Assembly (NCBI RefSeq): GCF_003386795.1
Contig: NZ_QTUC01000001.1
Location: 1-64,000, forward strand
Source: Thermasporomyces composti
GTDB lineage: Bacteria > Actinomycetota > Actinomycetes > Propionibacteriales > Actinopolymorphaceae
Reading direction: 5' to 3'
DNA: 64,000 bases
Both the position numbers and the translations under genes were made by a program. The notes beneath the pieces were generated by a model that was not told where the DNA came from, ran no database searches, and saw only the letters and a list, made by a program, of their open reading frames with translations. This document shows, piece after piece, positions 8,242 through 17,417 of the stretch (the stretch's first letter is position 1; each line of letters opens with the position of its first letter).

Positions 8242-9621
8242 TCACAGGACGGCGGGCTGCTCGTTACCGGCGTCCCGCACGGCGCGCCGCGGATCGACGA
8301 GGAGCAACAAGACAAATCCGACGACGAAGAAGAACACCAACGCGACGATCGCCGGTCGGTAGGAGTGGGTGATCTGGTGGACGAGCCCGAACACCAGCGT
8401 CCCGAACCAGCTCATACCGCGTTCGCACGCCTGGTACAGGCTGAAGTACTCCGCCTCTCGCCCCTTGGGAACGATCTGGCTGTACAGCGACCTGGACAAC
8501 GCCTGGGTGCCGCCGAGCACGACGCCGATGGCGACCCCGAGCGCCAGCACGGGCGCCACCTGTCGGGCGGGAAGGAAGTACGCGGTCACCACGATGGCGA
8601 TCCAGACCCACAGCGCGACCAGGATGGTCCGCCAGCTACCGAACCGACCAGCGATCCTGCCGAACAGCAGCGCGCCGCCGAAAGCCACGAACTGCACCAG
8701 GAGGATCGTCGCGATCAGGACATTCTGACCGAGCCCGAGCTGACTGGAGCTGTAGATCGAGGACGCATAGATGACGGTCTGCACACCGTCGTTGAAGAAC
8801 AGGTACGCCACCAGGAACAGCAGCGTCATCGGGTAGGCGCGCGCCTCGCGCAAGGTCGCCAGGAGCTGACCGAGGGTCTGCCGGGCGGCATTGCCGGATT
8901 CGGCGACCACCGCGATCGGCGGCCGGTTGTACAGCCGCACCACGGGAATGATCGTGAAGGCGGCCCACCACAGTCCAGCTGACGCCAGGCTGAGCCGGAC
9001 GGCCTGCTGGGTGGTCAAGCCCACGAGCTCATGGCCCTGCACGAGGGCCAGATTGAGCGCGAGCAGGAGGCCGCCGCCGAGGTAGCCGAACGCCCAGCCG
9101 CGCGAGGAGACCTGGTCCCGCTCGTCCGGGGTGGCGATGTCGCACAGGATGGAGTCGTAGACGACCAAGGACGACGCCAGGCACAGGTTGGCGACGAACA
9201 GCAGGACGACGCCGAGCAGCCAGTTCGTGCCGGCGACGAACACCATCGAGGTCGTCGCTGCCGCCCCGATCCAGGCCAAGGCACCGAGCAGGTTCTTCTT
9301 GTGACCGGAACGGTCGGCCATGGCGCCCACGAAGGGGAGCAGCAGGGCCGACAGCAGGCTGGTCGCCGTGATGACGTACAGCGGCAACGACCCGGGCGAG
9401 ACCGGGATGCCCACGATCCGCAGCATCTGCGTGCACGGTCGCTCCGGAGTCCCCGGCGCCCCGCAGGCGGCGGTCTCGGCGACCGACGCCAGGTACGGGC
9501 TGAACAGCACCGTCAGGACGGTGGTGACGTACGCGGAGTTCGCCCAGTCGTAGAAGTACCAAGCGCGCTGCTGCCGCCGGCGCTCGCTGGCCTCCGGATA
9601 CGTCACGGTCGCTGTCGCCAC
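8242..9621 (-). CDS. MFS transporter, UMF1/Atg22-like family
   Basis: Twelve-helix major-facilitator protein of 459 aa. The N-terminal RAWYFYDWANSAY segment is the signature of the UMF1 group, related to the fungal vacuolar amino-acid effluxer Atg22; substrates of the bacterial members are not established. The loop between helices 2 and 3 carries GAMADRSGHKK, the usual MFS motif. GTG 9621 is chosen: GGAG lies 8 bases upstream across the preceding stop, and the 43 codons open further 5' are Arg/His-rich and overlap the upstream gene. It follows the phosphodiesterase gene with 5 bases between them, so they are probably cotranscribed. Confidence 0.88.
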   Translation of the reverse strand: MATATVTYPEASERRRQQRAWYFYDWANSAYVTTVLTVLFSPYLASVAETAACGAPGTPERPCTQMLRIVGIPVSPGSLPLYVITATSLLSALLLPFVGAMADRSGHKKNLLGALAWIGAAATTSMVFVAGTNWLLGVVLLFVANLCLASSLVVYDSILCDIATPDERDQVSSRGWAFGYLGGGLLLALNLALVQGHELVGLTTQQAVRLSLASAGLWWAAFTIIPVVRLYNRPPIAVVAESGNAARQTLGQLLATLREARAYPMTLLFLVAYLFFNDGVQTVIYASSIYSSSQLGLGQNVLIATILLVQFVAFGGALLFGRIAGRFGSWRTILVALWVWIAIVVTAYFLPARQVAPVLALGVAIGVVLGGTQALSRSLYSQIVPKGREAEYFSLYQACERGMSWFGTLVFGLVHQITHSYRPAIVALVFFFVVGFVLLLLVDPRRAVRDAGNEQPAVL

Positions 9622-9626
9622 TCGTC

Positions 9627-10415
9627 TCACTCCACCCACTGGCCGCGGGCGGTGAGGACGTCGCGGAGAGTGTCGATCCGGTCCGTGATGATGCCGTCGA
9701 CACCCATGTCCAGCAGGTCGTTCATCTGCGCGGCGTCGTCGATCGTCCACACGTGCACCTGCTTGCCCAGGGCGTGCACGCGGTCGACGAAGTCCGGCGT
9801 CACGATCCGCAGTCCGCGAAAGCTCACCGGTACCTGCACGCAGGCCGCGTCGGAGAGGACCAGGCGTCGAAGCAGCTGGGGGAGTGGCACGGTGAGCGAC
9901 GCGACACCGAGCGGTGTCGCTCCGGTGGCGACGCGAGGGCCGAGCAGGCGGTACACCGCCTTGGTCCGATGTCCGGAGAACGACGAGACGCAGATGCGAT
10001 CGTGGGCGTTGGTCTTGGCCACCGCTTCGGCGAGGGGACGGATGGCGTTCTCGTGCTTGACGTCGATGTTGACCCGGACGTCGGGCCAGGTTCCCAGGAT
10101 CTCGGCGAGTGTGGGGATCGGCTCTCGGCCGGCGATACGGGCCCGGGCGACCTCGGCATAGGGAAGGTCGGCGATCCGCCCGGACCGATCGGTGACCCGA
10201 TCGAGGGTCGGGTCATGGAACGCGACGAGCACCCCGTCCGCCGTGGCGTGGACGTCAGTCTCCAGATACCGGTAGCCGAGCTCGATGGCGTTGGCGAAGG
10301 CGGTCATCGAGTTCTCGATGCCAACGTTGGGCGGGTAGAGAGCACCGCCCCGGTGGGCGAACGGGATCGGTCCGGGATGGTCGAGGAACGGGTAGCGGCG
10401 AGACGTCGCGGGCAC
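9627..10415 (-). CDS. Glycerophosphodiester phosphodiesterase family protein
   Basis: TIM-barrel phosphodiesterase of 262 aa that cleaves glycerophosphodiesters to glycerol 3-phosphate and an alcohol. Catalytic elements visible: FAHRGG with the first His near residue 20, ENSMTAF, the metal-binding ETDVHATADGVLVAFHDPTLDR stretch with Glu, Asp and the second catalytic His, and NIDVKHE later. No signal peptide, so cytoplasmic. The start is taken as GTG 10415; no Shine-Dalgarno is visible, but CATACT lies exactly 6 bases upstream on this strand, which suggests a leaderless message. Upstream partner of the MFS transporter. Confidence 0.88.
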   Translation of the reverse strand: MPATSRRYPFLDHPGPIPFAHRGGALYPPNVGIENSMTAFANAIELGYRYLETDVHATADGVLVAFHDPTLDRVTDRSGRIADLPYAEVARARIAGREPIPTLAEILGTWPDVRVNIDVKHENAIRPLAEAVAKTNAHDRICVSSFSGHRTKAVYRLLGPRVATGATPLGVASLTVPLPQLLRRLVLSDAACVQVPVSFRGLRIVTPDFVDRVHALGKQVHVWTIDDAAQMNDLLDMGVDGIITDRIDTLRDVLTARGQWVE

Positions 10416-10496
10416 GTCGGCAGTATGCCGGGTCCACGGCCGACCGGGTGCGCTTTCGCGATCTTGACCACACTGCGCTCCGAACACACGGCCGGC

Positions 10497-11411
10497 CTAG
10501 AAGCACGCGACGAGACGTGCGACCCACTCCTCGAAGCGCGCGGCCTCGGCGCTCGGTACCGGCTCGGGATGGCTCAAGATGCCGTCCGCCGCGTCCAGCA
10601 GGTCCCAGTACGGGTGGTGCGCGTCCGGCAGACCCGTCGCCCGATAGAAGGCCAAGAACTTGTCCGCGACCTCCGTGCCGTATCGGCCGGCGAGGTTGAG
10701 TCGCATCCGAGCAAGGTCGATGCCGCGTGGCCCGAGGCAGCCAGTCGTCCAGTCGACCACGCCGACCAGCCGGCCGGTGTCCCACAACGTCTGGCCGGGG
10801 TGGTAGTCGCGGTGGATGAACCCCATCGTGGCCGTCGGCGGGCCCGCGGCCAGGATCGCGAAGACTCTCTCCCACAGGCGGGGATTCGACGACCATGCCG
10901 GTGGGCGCCGATGCCCGTCCAACTGGGGGTCGTAGTACGGACGGTAGGGCGGAAGCGCCCGAACGACCGGCAGGTCAACCCGGTGGATGGTGGCCAGAGT
11001 CTCGGCCATCGTCGCGAGGACGGCCGGGTCGTCAGGGGCTTGTGGTGGGACACCCGGGAGGCGGGTGGTGAGCAGCGTCGGGACATCGCACATGGTCGGC
11101 GCCGTGTCCGCGGCGAGCAGACGTGGCGCCGGAACGTCGGTGCTCCCGAGCAGGCCGAGCACGGTCGCCTCGTTCGACGGCGAGTACCACGGGTCGGTCC
11201 GCAGCCGGTCCAGGCGGTGGAACCGACGCAGCATGAGGTGGTGCATCACGCCGGACGCGCTCAGCACATCGACCGCGTGCAGTGTCGTGGAGTGAACGCC
11301 GAGCAACCGGACGGAGGTGACGACGCTTCCTACCCCCACCATCTCTCGCACCCACGCGAGCGTGGTCTCAGACGGCGGGGGCACACCGTCGGGGCGTCGA
11401 TCAGAGCGCAT
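10497..11411 (-). CDS. Aminoglycoside-phosphotransferase-like kinase
   Basis: Protein-kinase-like fold of the APH/choline-kinase superfamily, 304 aa. The catalytic loop reads FIHRDYHPGQTLW: the general-base Asp is present, but Gln replaces the Asn that normally helps hold magnesium (HxDxxxxN). The following VVDWT supplies the second metal Asp. The small-molecule substrate is unknown; similar genes are common in actinobacteria and most are not resistance genes. ATG 11411 is preferred, with GAGG just upstream; GTG 11438 is possible. Transcribed toward the phosphodiesterase gene, 81 bp away, and divergent from the SDR gene. Confidence 0.82.
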   Translation of the reverse strand: MRSDRRPDGVPPPSETTLAWVREMVGVGSVVTSVRLLGVHSTTLHAVDVLSASGVMHHLMLRRFHRLDRLRTDPWYSPSNEATVLGLLGSTDVPAPRLLAADTAPTMCDVPTLLTTRLPGVPPQAPDDPAVLATMAETLATIHRVDLPVVRALPPYRPYYDPQLDGHRRPPAWSSNPRLWERVFAILAAGPPTATMGFIHRDYHPGQTLWDTGRLVGVVDWTTGCLGPRGIDLARMRLNLAGRYGTEVADKFLAFYRATGLPDAHHPYWDLLDAADGILSHPEPVPSAEAARFEEWVARLVACF

Positions 11412-11585
11412 GGTCCTCTGGAAGAGTACCGGCGCCACGTGTCGCGAGGGCTTCGGCAGCCTCTCCTAGGGCTGACCTCGAGCATGTCGTTTCGGTGCGG
11501 ACCGGATAACCTCAGCCCAGAGTCATCGAAGGGGCCGACCACGGGTCGCGCCCACACGCGGGGGTGTCGACGAGAAGGAGGCCGG

Positions 11586-12371
11586 GTGCGTCGATTCGAC
11601 GGACGGGTCGCGCTCGTTACCGGCGCCGCCCACGGCATCGGCCGCGCGACCGCCCAGCGCCTGGCCCGCGAGGGGGCGGCTGTCGTCGTCGCTGACATCG
11701 ACGTCGACGCGGGAGAGAAGGTGGTGGCGGAGCTCGCCGCCACTGGCGCCGAGGCGCTCTGCGTCGCGTGCGATGTGACCGACCGTGAGTCGGTCCACGA
11801 CGCGGTCAGCACCACGGTCGACCGGTTCGGCGGCCTCGATGTGCTCGTCAACAACGTCGGCGTCGCCACGGACACCCCCTTCGAAGACGTCGGCGAGGAG
11901 GAGTGGAGGCTCCAGGTGGACCCCACCCTGAACGGCGCCGTGCGGACCATCCAGGCGGCCCTGCCACACCTCCTCCGGGCCAAGGCTGGAGGCGCGGTGG
12001 TCAACGTCGGCTCCGTCAACGGCCTGGCCGCCTTCGGCAACGAGGCGTATTCGGCGGCCAAGGCGGGACTGATCAGCCTCACCCAGAACCTCGCCCTGCG
12101 GTACGGCCGGCGCGGTCTCCGCGTCAACCTCGTCGCACCGGGCACGATTCGAACCCGGGTCTGGAGCCAGCGACTGGACAAGGAGCCGGACGTCCTCGAG
12201 CGCATGGCCGAGCTGTATCCACTCGGCCGCGTCGGGGAGCCCGAGGACGTCGCGGCCGCCGTCGCGTTCCTCGCGTCCGACGACGCCGCCTGGATCACGG
12301 GGACGGTGCTCCGCGTCGACGGCGGTGTGCTCGCCGGCCACACCAGCTTCGTCCGTGAGGTGTTCTCGTGA
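11586..12371 (+). CDS. SDR family oxidoreductase
   Basis: Classical short-chain dehydrogenase/reductase of 261 aa with a Rossmann fold. Motifs: TGAAHGIG for the cofactor near residues 12-19, an Asp in ADIDVD at the end of strand 2 that favours NAD, NNVG in place of the usual NNAG, active-site Ser in NVGSVNG and the YSAAK catalytic pair. The C-terminal GRVGEPEDVAAAVAFLASDDA is typical. Start GTG 11586 follows AAGGAGG closely. First gene of an operon with the deacylase and the lyase (4-base overlaps), so it probably acts on a hydroxy- or keto-acid of the same D-amino-acid route. Confidence 0.88.
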   Translation: MRRFDGRVALVTGAAHGIGRATAQRLAREGAAVVVADIDVDAGEKVVAELAATGAEALCVACDVTDRESVHDAVSTTVDRFGGLDVLVNNVGVATDTPFEDVGEEEWRLQVDPTLNGAVRTIQAALPHLLRAKAGGAVVNVGSVNGLAAFGNEAYSAAKAGLISLTQNLALRYGRRGLRVNLVAPGTIRTRVWSQRLDKEPDVLERMAELYPLGRVGEPEDVAAAVAFLASDDAAWITGTVLRVDGGVLAGHTSFVREVFS

Positions 12372-13936
12372 CCGAGTTCGACCTCCTGGTCCGTGGCGGC
12401 ACGGTCGTCGACGGCACCGGCTCGGCTCCGTTCGCCGCCGACGTCGCGGTACGCAACGGTCGGATCGCCGCGGTCGGTCGGCTCGAGGGCGCCACGGCCG
12501 GAACGGTCATCAACGCGCGGGGCAGGCTCGTGATGCCGGGCTTCGTCGACGCCCACGTCCACGCGGACGCGGTGTTGGAACGCCGCGACGTGTGGGAGGC
12601 GATGCTTCGGCAAGGGGTCACCACGGTGATCCTCGGCCAGGATGGGCTCTCCTTCGCCCCTGGGACAGCGGCAACAGTCGACTACGTCGCCCGCTATTTC
12701 GCCGCGGTCGACGGTCCGCCGCCGGAGGCGTTCCGCCAGGGCTGCACGGTGGCAGAGTTCCTCGCCTACTACGACCGCAAGACCCCGCTCAACGCCGCGT
12801 ACCTGGTCCCGCTCGGCACGGTGCGCCACCGCGTCCTCGGCGCCCAGGACCAGCCCGCTGGCGACCGCTTGGGAGAGCTGGTCCGGCTGGTGGACCAGGG
12901 CTTGGACGAGGGCGCGGTCGGTGTGTCGACCGGTCTGGAGTACGTGCCGGGGATCTTCGCCGACTTGGCTGAGCTCGTCGCGCTGTGCCGAACCGCCGCA
13001 CGGCTGGGCGCCCCCTATGTGAGCCACCTGCGCAGCTACGAGGGTGGCACCGCGCCCGGCATGGACGAGGCGCGCGAGCTGGGGAAGGTCACGGGGGTTC
13101 CCATCCACGTCTCGCACTACCGCGGGCTGGCCGAGCCCTTGCTCGGCAGACTCGAGCAGTGTCGCGCCGACGGGGTGGATGTCACGTTCGACGCGTACCC
13201 GCACCTGTACGGCAACACGATCCTCGCGATGAAGGCACTCCCGCCGTCGGTCCAGGTCGGTGGCGTGGAGGCGACCGTCCAACGACTCGCCGACCCTTCC
13301 GTCCGCGCCGAGCTGGCGCGCAGCTGGTTCCCCAGCGTGGAGGAGAGCCTCAGCTCGGCCATCTTCGGCTACATCGCCGCCGCGTCCTATCGCTGGGCGG
13401 AAGGCCACACCGTGGCCCAGGCCTGCGAGCGGACCGGCCTGTCGTTCGGTGAGCTGATCTGCGAGGTCCTGGTGGCCAGCGACCTCGCGGTCGGTGCGAT
13501 CATCCCCGCTCCCGGCGGTGACGACTCCGACGTGCGGGCGCTCTTGCGGGATGACCGGCACATGGGCTGCTCCGACGCCATCTACTTGGGTGGCCATCCC
13601 CATCCGCGTGGGTGGGGTGCCTTCGCCCGCTTCCTCGGGCACCACACCCGTGAGCTCGGCGACTGGACCTGGGCGCAGGCGGCGTGGCACCTGGCCGGGC
13701 ATCCCGCTCGCCGCTTCCAGCTCGCCGACCGTGGGAGTATCGCCGAAGGTTGCGTCGCCGATCTCGTGGTCGTCGACCCCGCGACCGTCACCGACCACGC
13801 CACGTACGACAATCCTCGCCAGCTCGCCACCGGGGTGGCGGACGTGGTGGTGGCGGGGGAGCCGGTCCTGCGTGACGGCGCGCTCACCGGCGCCACACCA
13901 GGGCGGGCGCTACGGCGAGGGGAGTCTGGACTGTGA
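12368..13936 (+). CDS. N-acyl-D-amino-acid deacylase (amidohydrolase)
   Basis: Zinc-dependent amidohydrolase of 522 aa that releases D-amino acids from N-acyl-D-amino acids. Seen: the N-terminal small beta-domain (LLVRGGTVVDGTG), the metal motif GFVDAHVHADAV, the conserved GVSTGLEYVPG segment, SHLRSYEGG, a later HVSHYRG and the C-terminal HLAGHPARRFQLADRGSIAEGCVADLVVVDP that closes the family. In the canonical D-aminoacylases a Cys also binds metal; its equivalent could not be placed by eye. Overlaps the upstream SDR and downstream lyase by 4 bases each. Confidence 0.88.
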   Translation: MTEFDLLVRGGTVVDGTGSAPFAADVAVRNGRIAAVGRLEGATAGTVINARGRLVMPGFVDAHVHADAVLERRDVWEAMLRQGVTTVILGQDGLSFAPGTAATVDYVARYFAAVDGPPPEAFRQGCTVAEFLAYYDRKTPLNAAYLVPLGTVRHRVLGAQDQPAGDRLGELVRLVDQGLDEGAVGVSTGLEYVPGIFADLAELVALCRTAARLGAPYVSHLRSYEGGTAPGMDEARELGKVTGVPIHVSHYRGLAEPLLGRLEQCRADGVDVTFDAYPHLYGNTILAMKALPPSVQVGGVEATVQRLADPSVRAELARSWFPSVEESLSSAIFGYIAAASYRWAEGHTVAQACERTGLSFGELICEVLVASDLAVGAIIPAPGGDDSDVRALLRDDRHMGCSDAIYLGGHPHPRGWGAFARFLGHHTRELGDWTWAQAAWHLAGHPARRFQLADRGSIAEGCVADLVVVDPATVTDHATYDNPRQLATGVADVVVAGEPVLRDGALTGATPGRALRRGESGL

Positions 13937-15222
13937 CCAAGGCGTACGACCCCGAGGTGACGCGGCGCGCGTTGGAGGCGCTCCGACACCAGCGGATCGA
14001 GCCCTTTGAGAAAGGATTCACCGCTCTGGCCCCCACCACACCCGCAGAGGTTGTGGAGCGAGGGGTGAGGCTGCGGGACGGGCGGCTGACGTTCCCGCTC
14101 ATGGTGCTGCGCGAGAGCGCGCTCGAGGCGAACGTCGCCACCATGGCGGCCTGGTGCCGGGAGCATGGCGTCGAGCTAGCCCCTCACGGCAAGACCTCGA
14201 TGTCCCCGGAGATCACCGCCCGTCAGCTGGCTGCGGGGGCGTGGGGCGTCACCGCCGCGACCATCAGCCAGGCTCGTGCCTTCGTCGAGGTGGGGGTTCG
14301 CCGTGTCCTTCTCGCCAACCAGCTGGTGGACCCGGCCGGCATCGGATGGCTCGCCACCGCCATGAACGCCGACCCCGAGCTGACTCTCATCGGTTACGTC
14401 GACTCGGTCGATGGTGTGGCCCTGCTCGACCGGGAACTCACGCGACACGGCGCGACCCGACGGCTGCCCGTCCTGGTCGAGCTGGGCGTGCCGGGACGGC
14501 GGACCGGGGCTCGCACCCTCGACGCCGCCGTGACGGTGGCCCGCGCGGCCGCGGCGACCACCACGCTCCGCGTCGTGGGGGCGAGCGGGTTCGAAGGTGT
14601 CCTCGGTCACGCGCGCACTGAGGACGCGCTCGCGGCCGTGGCGGAGTTCTGCCGACGGATCCGTGCCCTCGGCCTGCGCCTGCTCGACGAAGGACTCATC
14701 GACTCCGACGTCGGCCTTTTGCTCTCCGCGGGCGGGAGCACGTACTTCGACGTCGTCGCCACCGAGCTGAGCGGAGCGCCCGCGACCGTCGTGCTGCGCA
14801 GCGGCGGCTACGTCACCCACGACGACGGTCTCTACGCCCACGCGACTCCACTGCCGACGGGCGGCGAACCCTACGAGCTGCGAGCGGCGCTGGAGGTCTG
14901 GGGTTGCGTGCTGTCCCGGCCTGAGCCAGGACGGGTCCTGGTGGGTGCGGGTCGGCGCGACGTCCCGTTCGACGTCGCCCTGCCGTTGGTCCGAGCCGCG
15001 TGGGGACGCGATGACGTGCCACGTCGCGTCGACGGCGTGACCGTGACCGCGCTCAACGACCAGCACGCCTTCCTCGACGTGCCGGCTGAGTGCGACGTCC
15101 GCGTCGGCGACCTGGTGTGCTTCGGCATCGCCCACCCCTGCACGGCGTTCGACAAGTGGCGGCTGGTCCCCGTGCTCGACGACGAGGATCGGGTGGTCGA
15201 GGTCGTCCACACGCTGTTCTGA
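13933..15222 (+). CDS. D-threonine aldolase / D-serine dehydratase-like PLP enzyme
   Basis: Fold-type III PLP enzyme of 429 aa (alanine-racemase N-terminal barrel plus D-serine dehydratase-like C-terminal domain). The PLP lysine is in ELAPHGKTSMSPE. The C-terminal metal site is clear: HPCTAFDKW gives the His and Cys that bind zinc in eukaryotic-type D-serine dehydratase and D-threonine aldolase. It would deaminate or cleave the D-amino acid liberated by the preceding deacylase. The longer N terminus resembles the amino-acid-deaminase subgroup; the exact substrate is not settled. Start GTG overlaps the previous stop. Confidence 0.87.
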   Translation: MTKAYDPEVTRRALEALRHQRIEPFEKGFTALAPTTPAEVVERGVRLRDGRLTFPLMVLRESALEANVATMAAWCREHGVELAPHGKTSMSPEITARQLAAGAWGVTAATISQARAFVEVGVRRVLLANQLVDPAGIGWLATAMNADPELTLIGYVDSVDGVALLDRELTRHGATRRLPVLVELGVPGRRTGARTLDAAVTVARAAAATTTLRVVGASGFEGVLGHARTEDALAAVAEFCRRIRALGLRLLDEGLIDSDVGLLLSAGGSTYFDVVATELSGAPATVVLRSGGYVTHDDGLYAHATPLPTGGEPYELRAALEVWGCVLSRPEPGRVLVGAGRRDVPFDVALPLVRAAWGRDDVPRRVDGVTVTALNDQHAFLDVPAECDVRVGDLVCFGIAHPCTAFDKWRLVPVLDDEDRVVEVVHTLF

Positions 15223-15248
15223 CCCGCCTCCCGTCGATCCCGGCCGGC

Positions 15249-15264
15249 CGTCGGGCAACCGACG
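15249..15264 (+). terminator. Hairpin after the D-amino-acid operon
   Basis: CGTCGG / CCGACG stem with a GCAA tetraloop (GNRA type), 27 bases after the stop of the lyase gene. Short but stable; no T run. Confidence 0.5.
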
Positions 15265-15566
15265 AGCCCTGTCAAGAACCTCTTGCCAACCGTGCCTGAC
15301 AACCTGCCAAGGCCGAGTCACCAGGCGTTTCTCAGGCGAGTCGACTGAATCTACTCGGGTCCGGCTAATTCGGTCATTCCTCGCGCGCATCGACCCGGCC
15401 TCCCGGAGATCACGGCGACGGCTGGTGGGCTTTGTCCCGTCCGTGCCAGCTCGCAACGACGTCGTGCCTGGCTCGCGCCTCGCAAGGGCTGCCGTGGCGC
15501 GGACGTTCGGCTACGTTGCAGAAGCAGCGCCTCCGATGACCAGCGCACAAGCAGGGGGGCGACGCC
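15265..15566. other. Gene-free stretch of about 300 bp
   Basis: No gene recognised. It contains two loosely repeated TTGCCAAC/CTGCCAAG motifs around 15283-15312 and otherwise nothing specific. A G-rich Shine-Dalgarno for the next gene lies at its right end. Confidence 0.5.
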
Positions 15567-16571
15567 ATGGCCGGGACTCACGTCTGGCACACCCAACAGT
15601 GGCGTGACCAGGCGGTCACGTGGGCCACGAGACGTCTCGCGGACCTCGGTCTGCGGGTCACCGGTCCGCCGGAGCAGCCGCATGTGCGGCCATGGTCGAC
15701 TCTGCTGCGCATTCCCACCAGCGACGGACCGGTGTGGCTCAAAGCCAGTGGTCCCGGGACCGCCTACGAGGCGCGTATTCTCCAGGCCTCCCAGCACTGG
15801 GCGGTTCCCCAGTTGCCGATTCCCCTGGCGGTCGACGCCGACCGTGCGTGGTTGTTGCTGGCGGACGCGGGATCTCCGCTTCGTCGTGAGCTGGCCACCA
15901 GTAGGAACCTGCGGCAGTGGCTGGCGATCCTTCCTGAGTACGCCCAGGTGCAGATGGCGCTGACCCCACGCGTCGGCGAGATGCTTGCCCTCGGCGTCCC
16001 GGACCTACGTCCTCGCACCGTTCCCACCCACTACACGCGGCTGCTCTCGGACCATGTCTGGCTTCGGCTTGGCGCGTCGGACGGGATCTCACGCGATGAC
16101 CTCCACCGGCTGCGGCAGCTGACGCCGCAGATCACCCGGTGGTCAGAGCAGCTGGAGGCTTTGGGGATCAGCCCCACCCTTCAGCACGACGACTTCCACG
16201 ACGGCAATGTCTTCGTCCGTCGTTCCAGCAGGGGAGTCGCGTACGTCTTCCTGGACTGGGGTGACGCGTCCGTGGCTCACCCGTTCGGGACACTTCTGGC
16301 GAGCCTGCGCAACGTCGCGACATGGATGGACGAGCCCGTCGATCACAAGCTCCTCGGCGCGCTACGCGACGCCTACCTGGAGCCGTGGACCGCTCACTAC
16401 GACCGCGCCGACCTCCTCGACGCGGTGCGGTGGGCAACCCGCTTGGCGAAGGTGGGTCGGGCTCTGGCATGGCGGCGCGCCTTGACGGGTGCCAACGGAA
16501 CCGAACGAGCGACGTACGCGGAGTTCGTCGCCGGCTGGCTGCGTGACTTGCTCGCCGACGACTCGTGGTGA
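15567..16571 (+). CDS. Phosphotransferase of the APH/choline-kinase superfamily
   Basis: Kinase-like protein of 334 aa. A candidate ATP-site Lys is in PVWLKASGPGTAYE, the catalytic loop is TLQHDDFHDGNVFV with an intact HxDxxxxN pattern, and the magnesium Asp is in VFLDWGDASVAHP. Substrate unknown; the C-terminal helical part differs from known resistance enzymes. A G-rich run ends 7 bases before ATG 15567. It is convergent with the Clp-N gene, 69 bp away. Unlike the related protein at 10497-11411, its catalytic motif is complete. Confidence 0.85.
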   Translation: MAGTHVWHTQQWRDQAVTWATRRLADLGLRVTGPPEQPHVRPWSTLLRIPTSDGPVWLKASGPGTAYEARILQASQHWAVPQLPIPLAVDADRAWLLLADAGSPLRRELATSRNLRQWLAILPEYAQVQMALTPRVGEMLALGVPDLRPRTVPTHYTRLLSDHVWLRLGASDGISRDDLHRLRQLTPQITRWSEQLEALGISPTLQHDDFHDGNVFVRRSSRGVAYVFLDWGDASVAHPFGTLLASLRNVATWMDEPVDHKLLGALRDAYLEPWTAHYDRADLLDAVRWATRLAKVGRALAWRRALTGANGTERATYAEFVAGWLRDLLADDSW

Positions 16572-16640
16572 GCCGCCGTCAAGCTCCCGCCGCAGCCAGC
16601 CAGCACGTAGACGTCAGCGTCGTAGGAGAAACGTCACACG

Positions 16641-17390
16641 TCAGGCGCGCTTGCGGCGGCGCTTGGAGGCAGCGGTGGTCGGCGCCTTCGCTCCGACGAC
16701 CTGTGCCCGGATGCTGTCGTAGTCGACCTCGACCTCGGCCAACGCGCGGCCAGCGGCCGAGGTGGGGACGCTCGCCAAAGCGAGAAGAAGGTGTTCGGTA
16801 CCCACCTGCTCGCTGTTCGCACGCAAGGCCTCGCGTGTCGCGACGTCGAGGACCTTGACACCGCTGCGGCCGAGCGGGGGAGTCTTGACCGACCGACGCG
16901 GTCCGTCAGCCGGCAGCTGGGCCCGTGCGGCCTTGCGGACGTCGGCGACGCGCCGCCCCAGCTCCTTCAGCGCGTTGACCGCCCCACTCGAGCGGCTGGC
17001 GAGGAGGGCGAGGAGCAGGTGGATGTCCTCCACGGTCGCGTGATGGTGCTCGGCTGCCAGCTCTCGCCCTGCACGCAAGGCCGAGGACGCCCGCGAGGAC
17101 AGCGGCAGCAGACCCTTGCTCGCGGCGGTCTCGACATCCAGACCCTCGGCGGGAACGAACCGCTGCTGGGCGGCCTGTCTGGTCACCCCGAGCGCGGTCC
17201 CGATGTCCGTCCACGACGCCCCTTCACGGCGCGCTTCGTCAACGAAGTGCGCGACAACGTGATGAGCGAAGGCTTCCAGGCGCGCGCCCACCTCTCGCGC
17301 GGCGGTCACCCGGTCGAGCGGTCCGCCGGAGCCCTGCTCTGCGGCGATCGTGGTGATGATCTGGTCGAGATCCAAGTCGTTGACAGCCAT
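16641..17390 (-). CDS. Stand-alone Clp-N domain protein with N-terminal HTH
   Basis: Protein of 249 aa with no ATPase domain. The N-terminal third contains a helix-turn-helix of the type WTDIGTALGVTRQAAQQRF (residues about 60-80), seen in many actinobacterial regulators. The rest carries two Clp-N repeats: SSRASSALRAGRELAAEHHHATVEDIHLLLALL and LDVATREALRANSEQVGTEHLLLALA. Clp-N repeats bind adaptors or substrates in ClpA/ClpC, so the protein may link DNA binding to proteostasis, but the function of such stand-alone proteins is not established. It ends in a Lys/Arg-rich tail. An inverted repeat that could be its operator lies directly upstream. Confidence 0.85.
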   Translation of the reverse strand: MAVNDLDLDQIITTIAAEQGSGGPLDRVTAAREVGARLEAFAHHVVAHFVDEARREGASWTDIGTALGVTRQAAQQRFVPAEGLDVETAASKGLLPLSSRASSALRAGRELAAEHHHATVEDIHLLLALLASRSSGAVNALKELGRRVADVRKAARAQLPADGPRRSVKTPPLGRSGVKVLDVATREALRANSEQVGTEHLLLALASVPTSAAGRALAEVEVDYDSIRAQVVGAKAPTTAASKRRRKRA

Positions 17391-17417
17391 GGGGCAAGGG
17401 TTGTGGGATCATGGTCC

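Noticed and set aside
7552-8982. 476-codon plus frame across rbpA and the MFS gene
   Set aside because: Runs antisense through two clearly coding genes and a promoter; low-complexity product.
11330-13798. 822-codon open frame antisense to the SDR and deacylase genes
   Set aside because: Both plus-strand genes have intact catalytic motifs; the antisense frame is a GC shadow.
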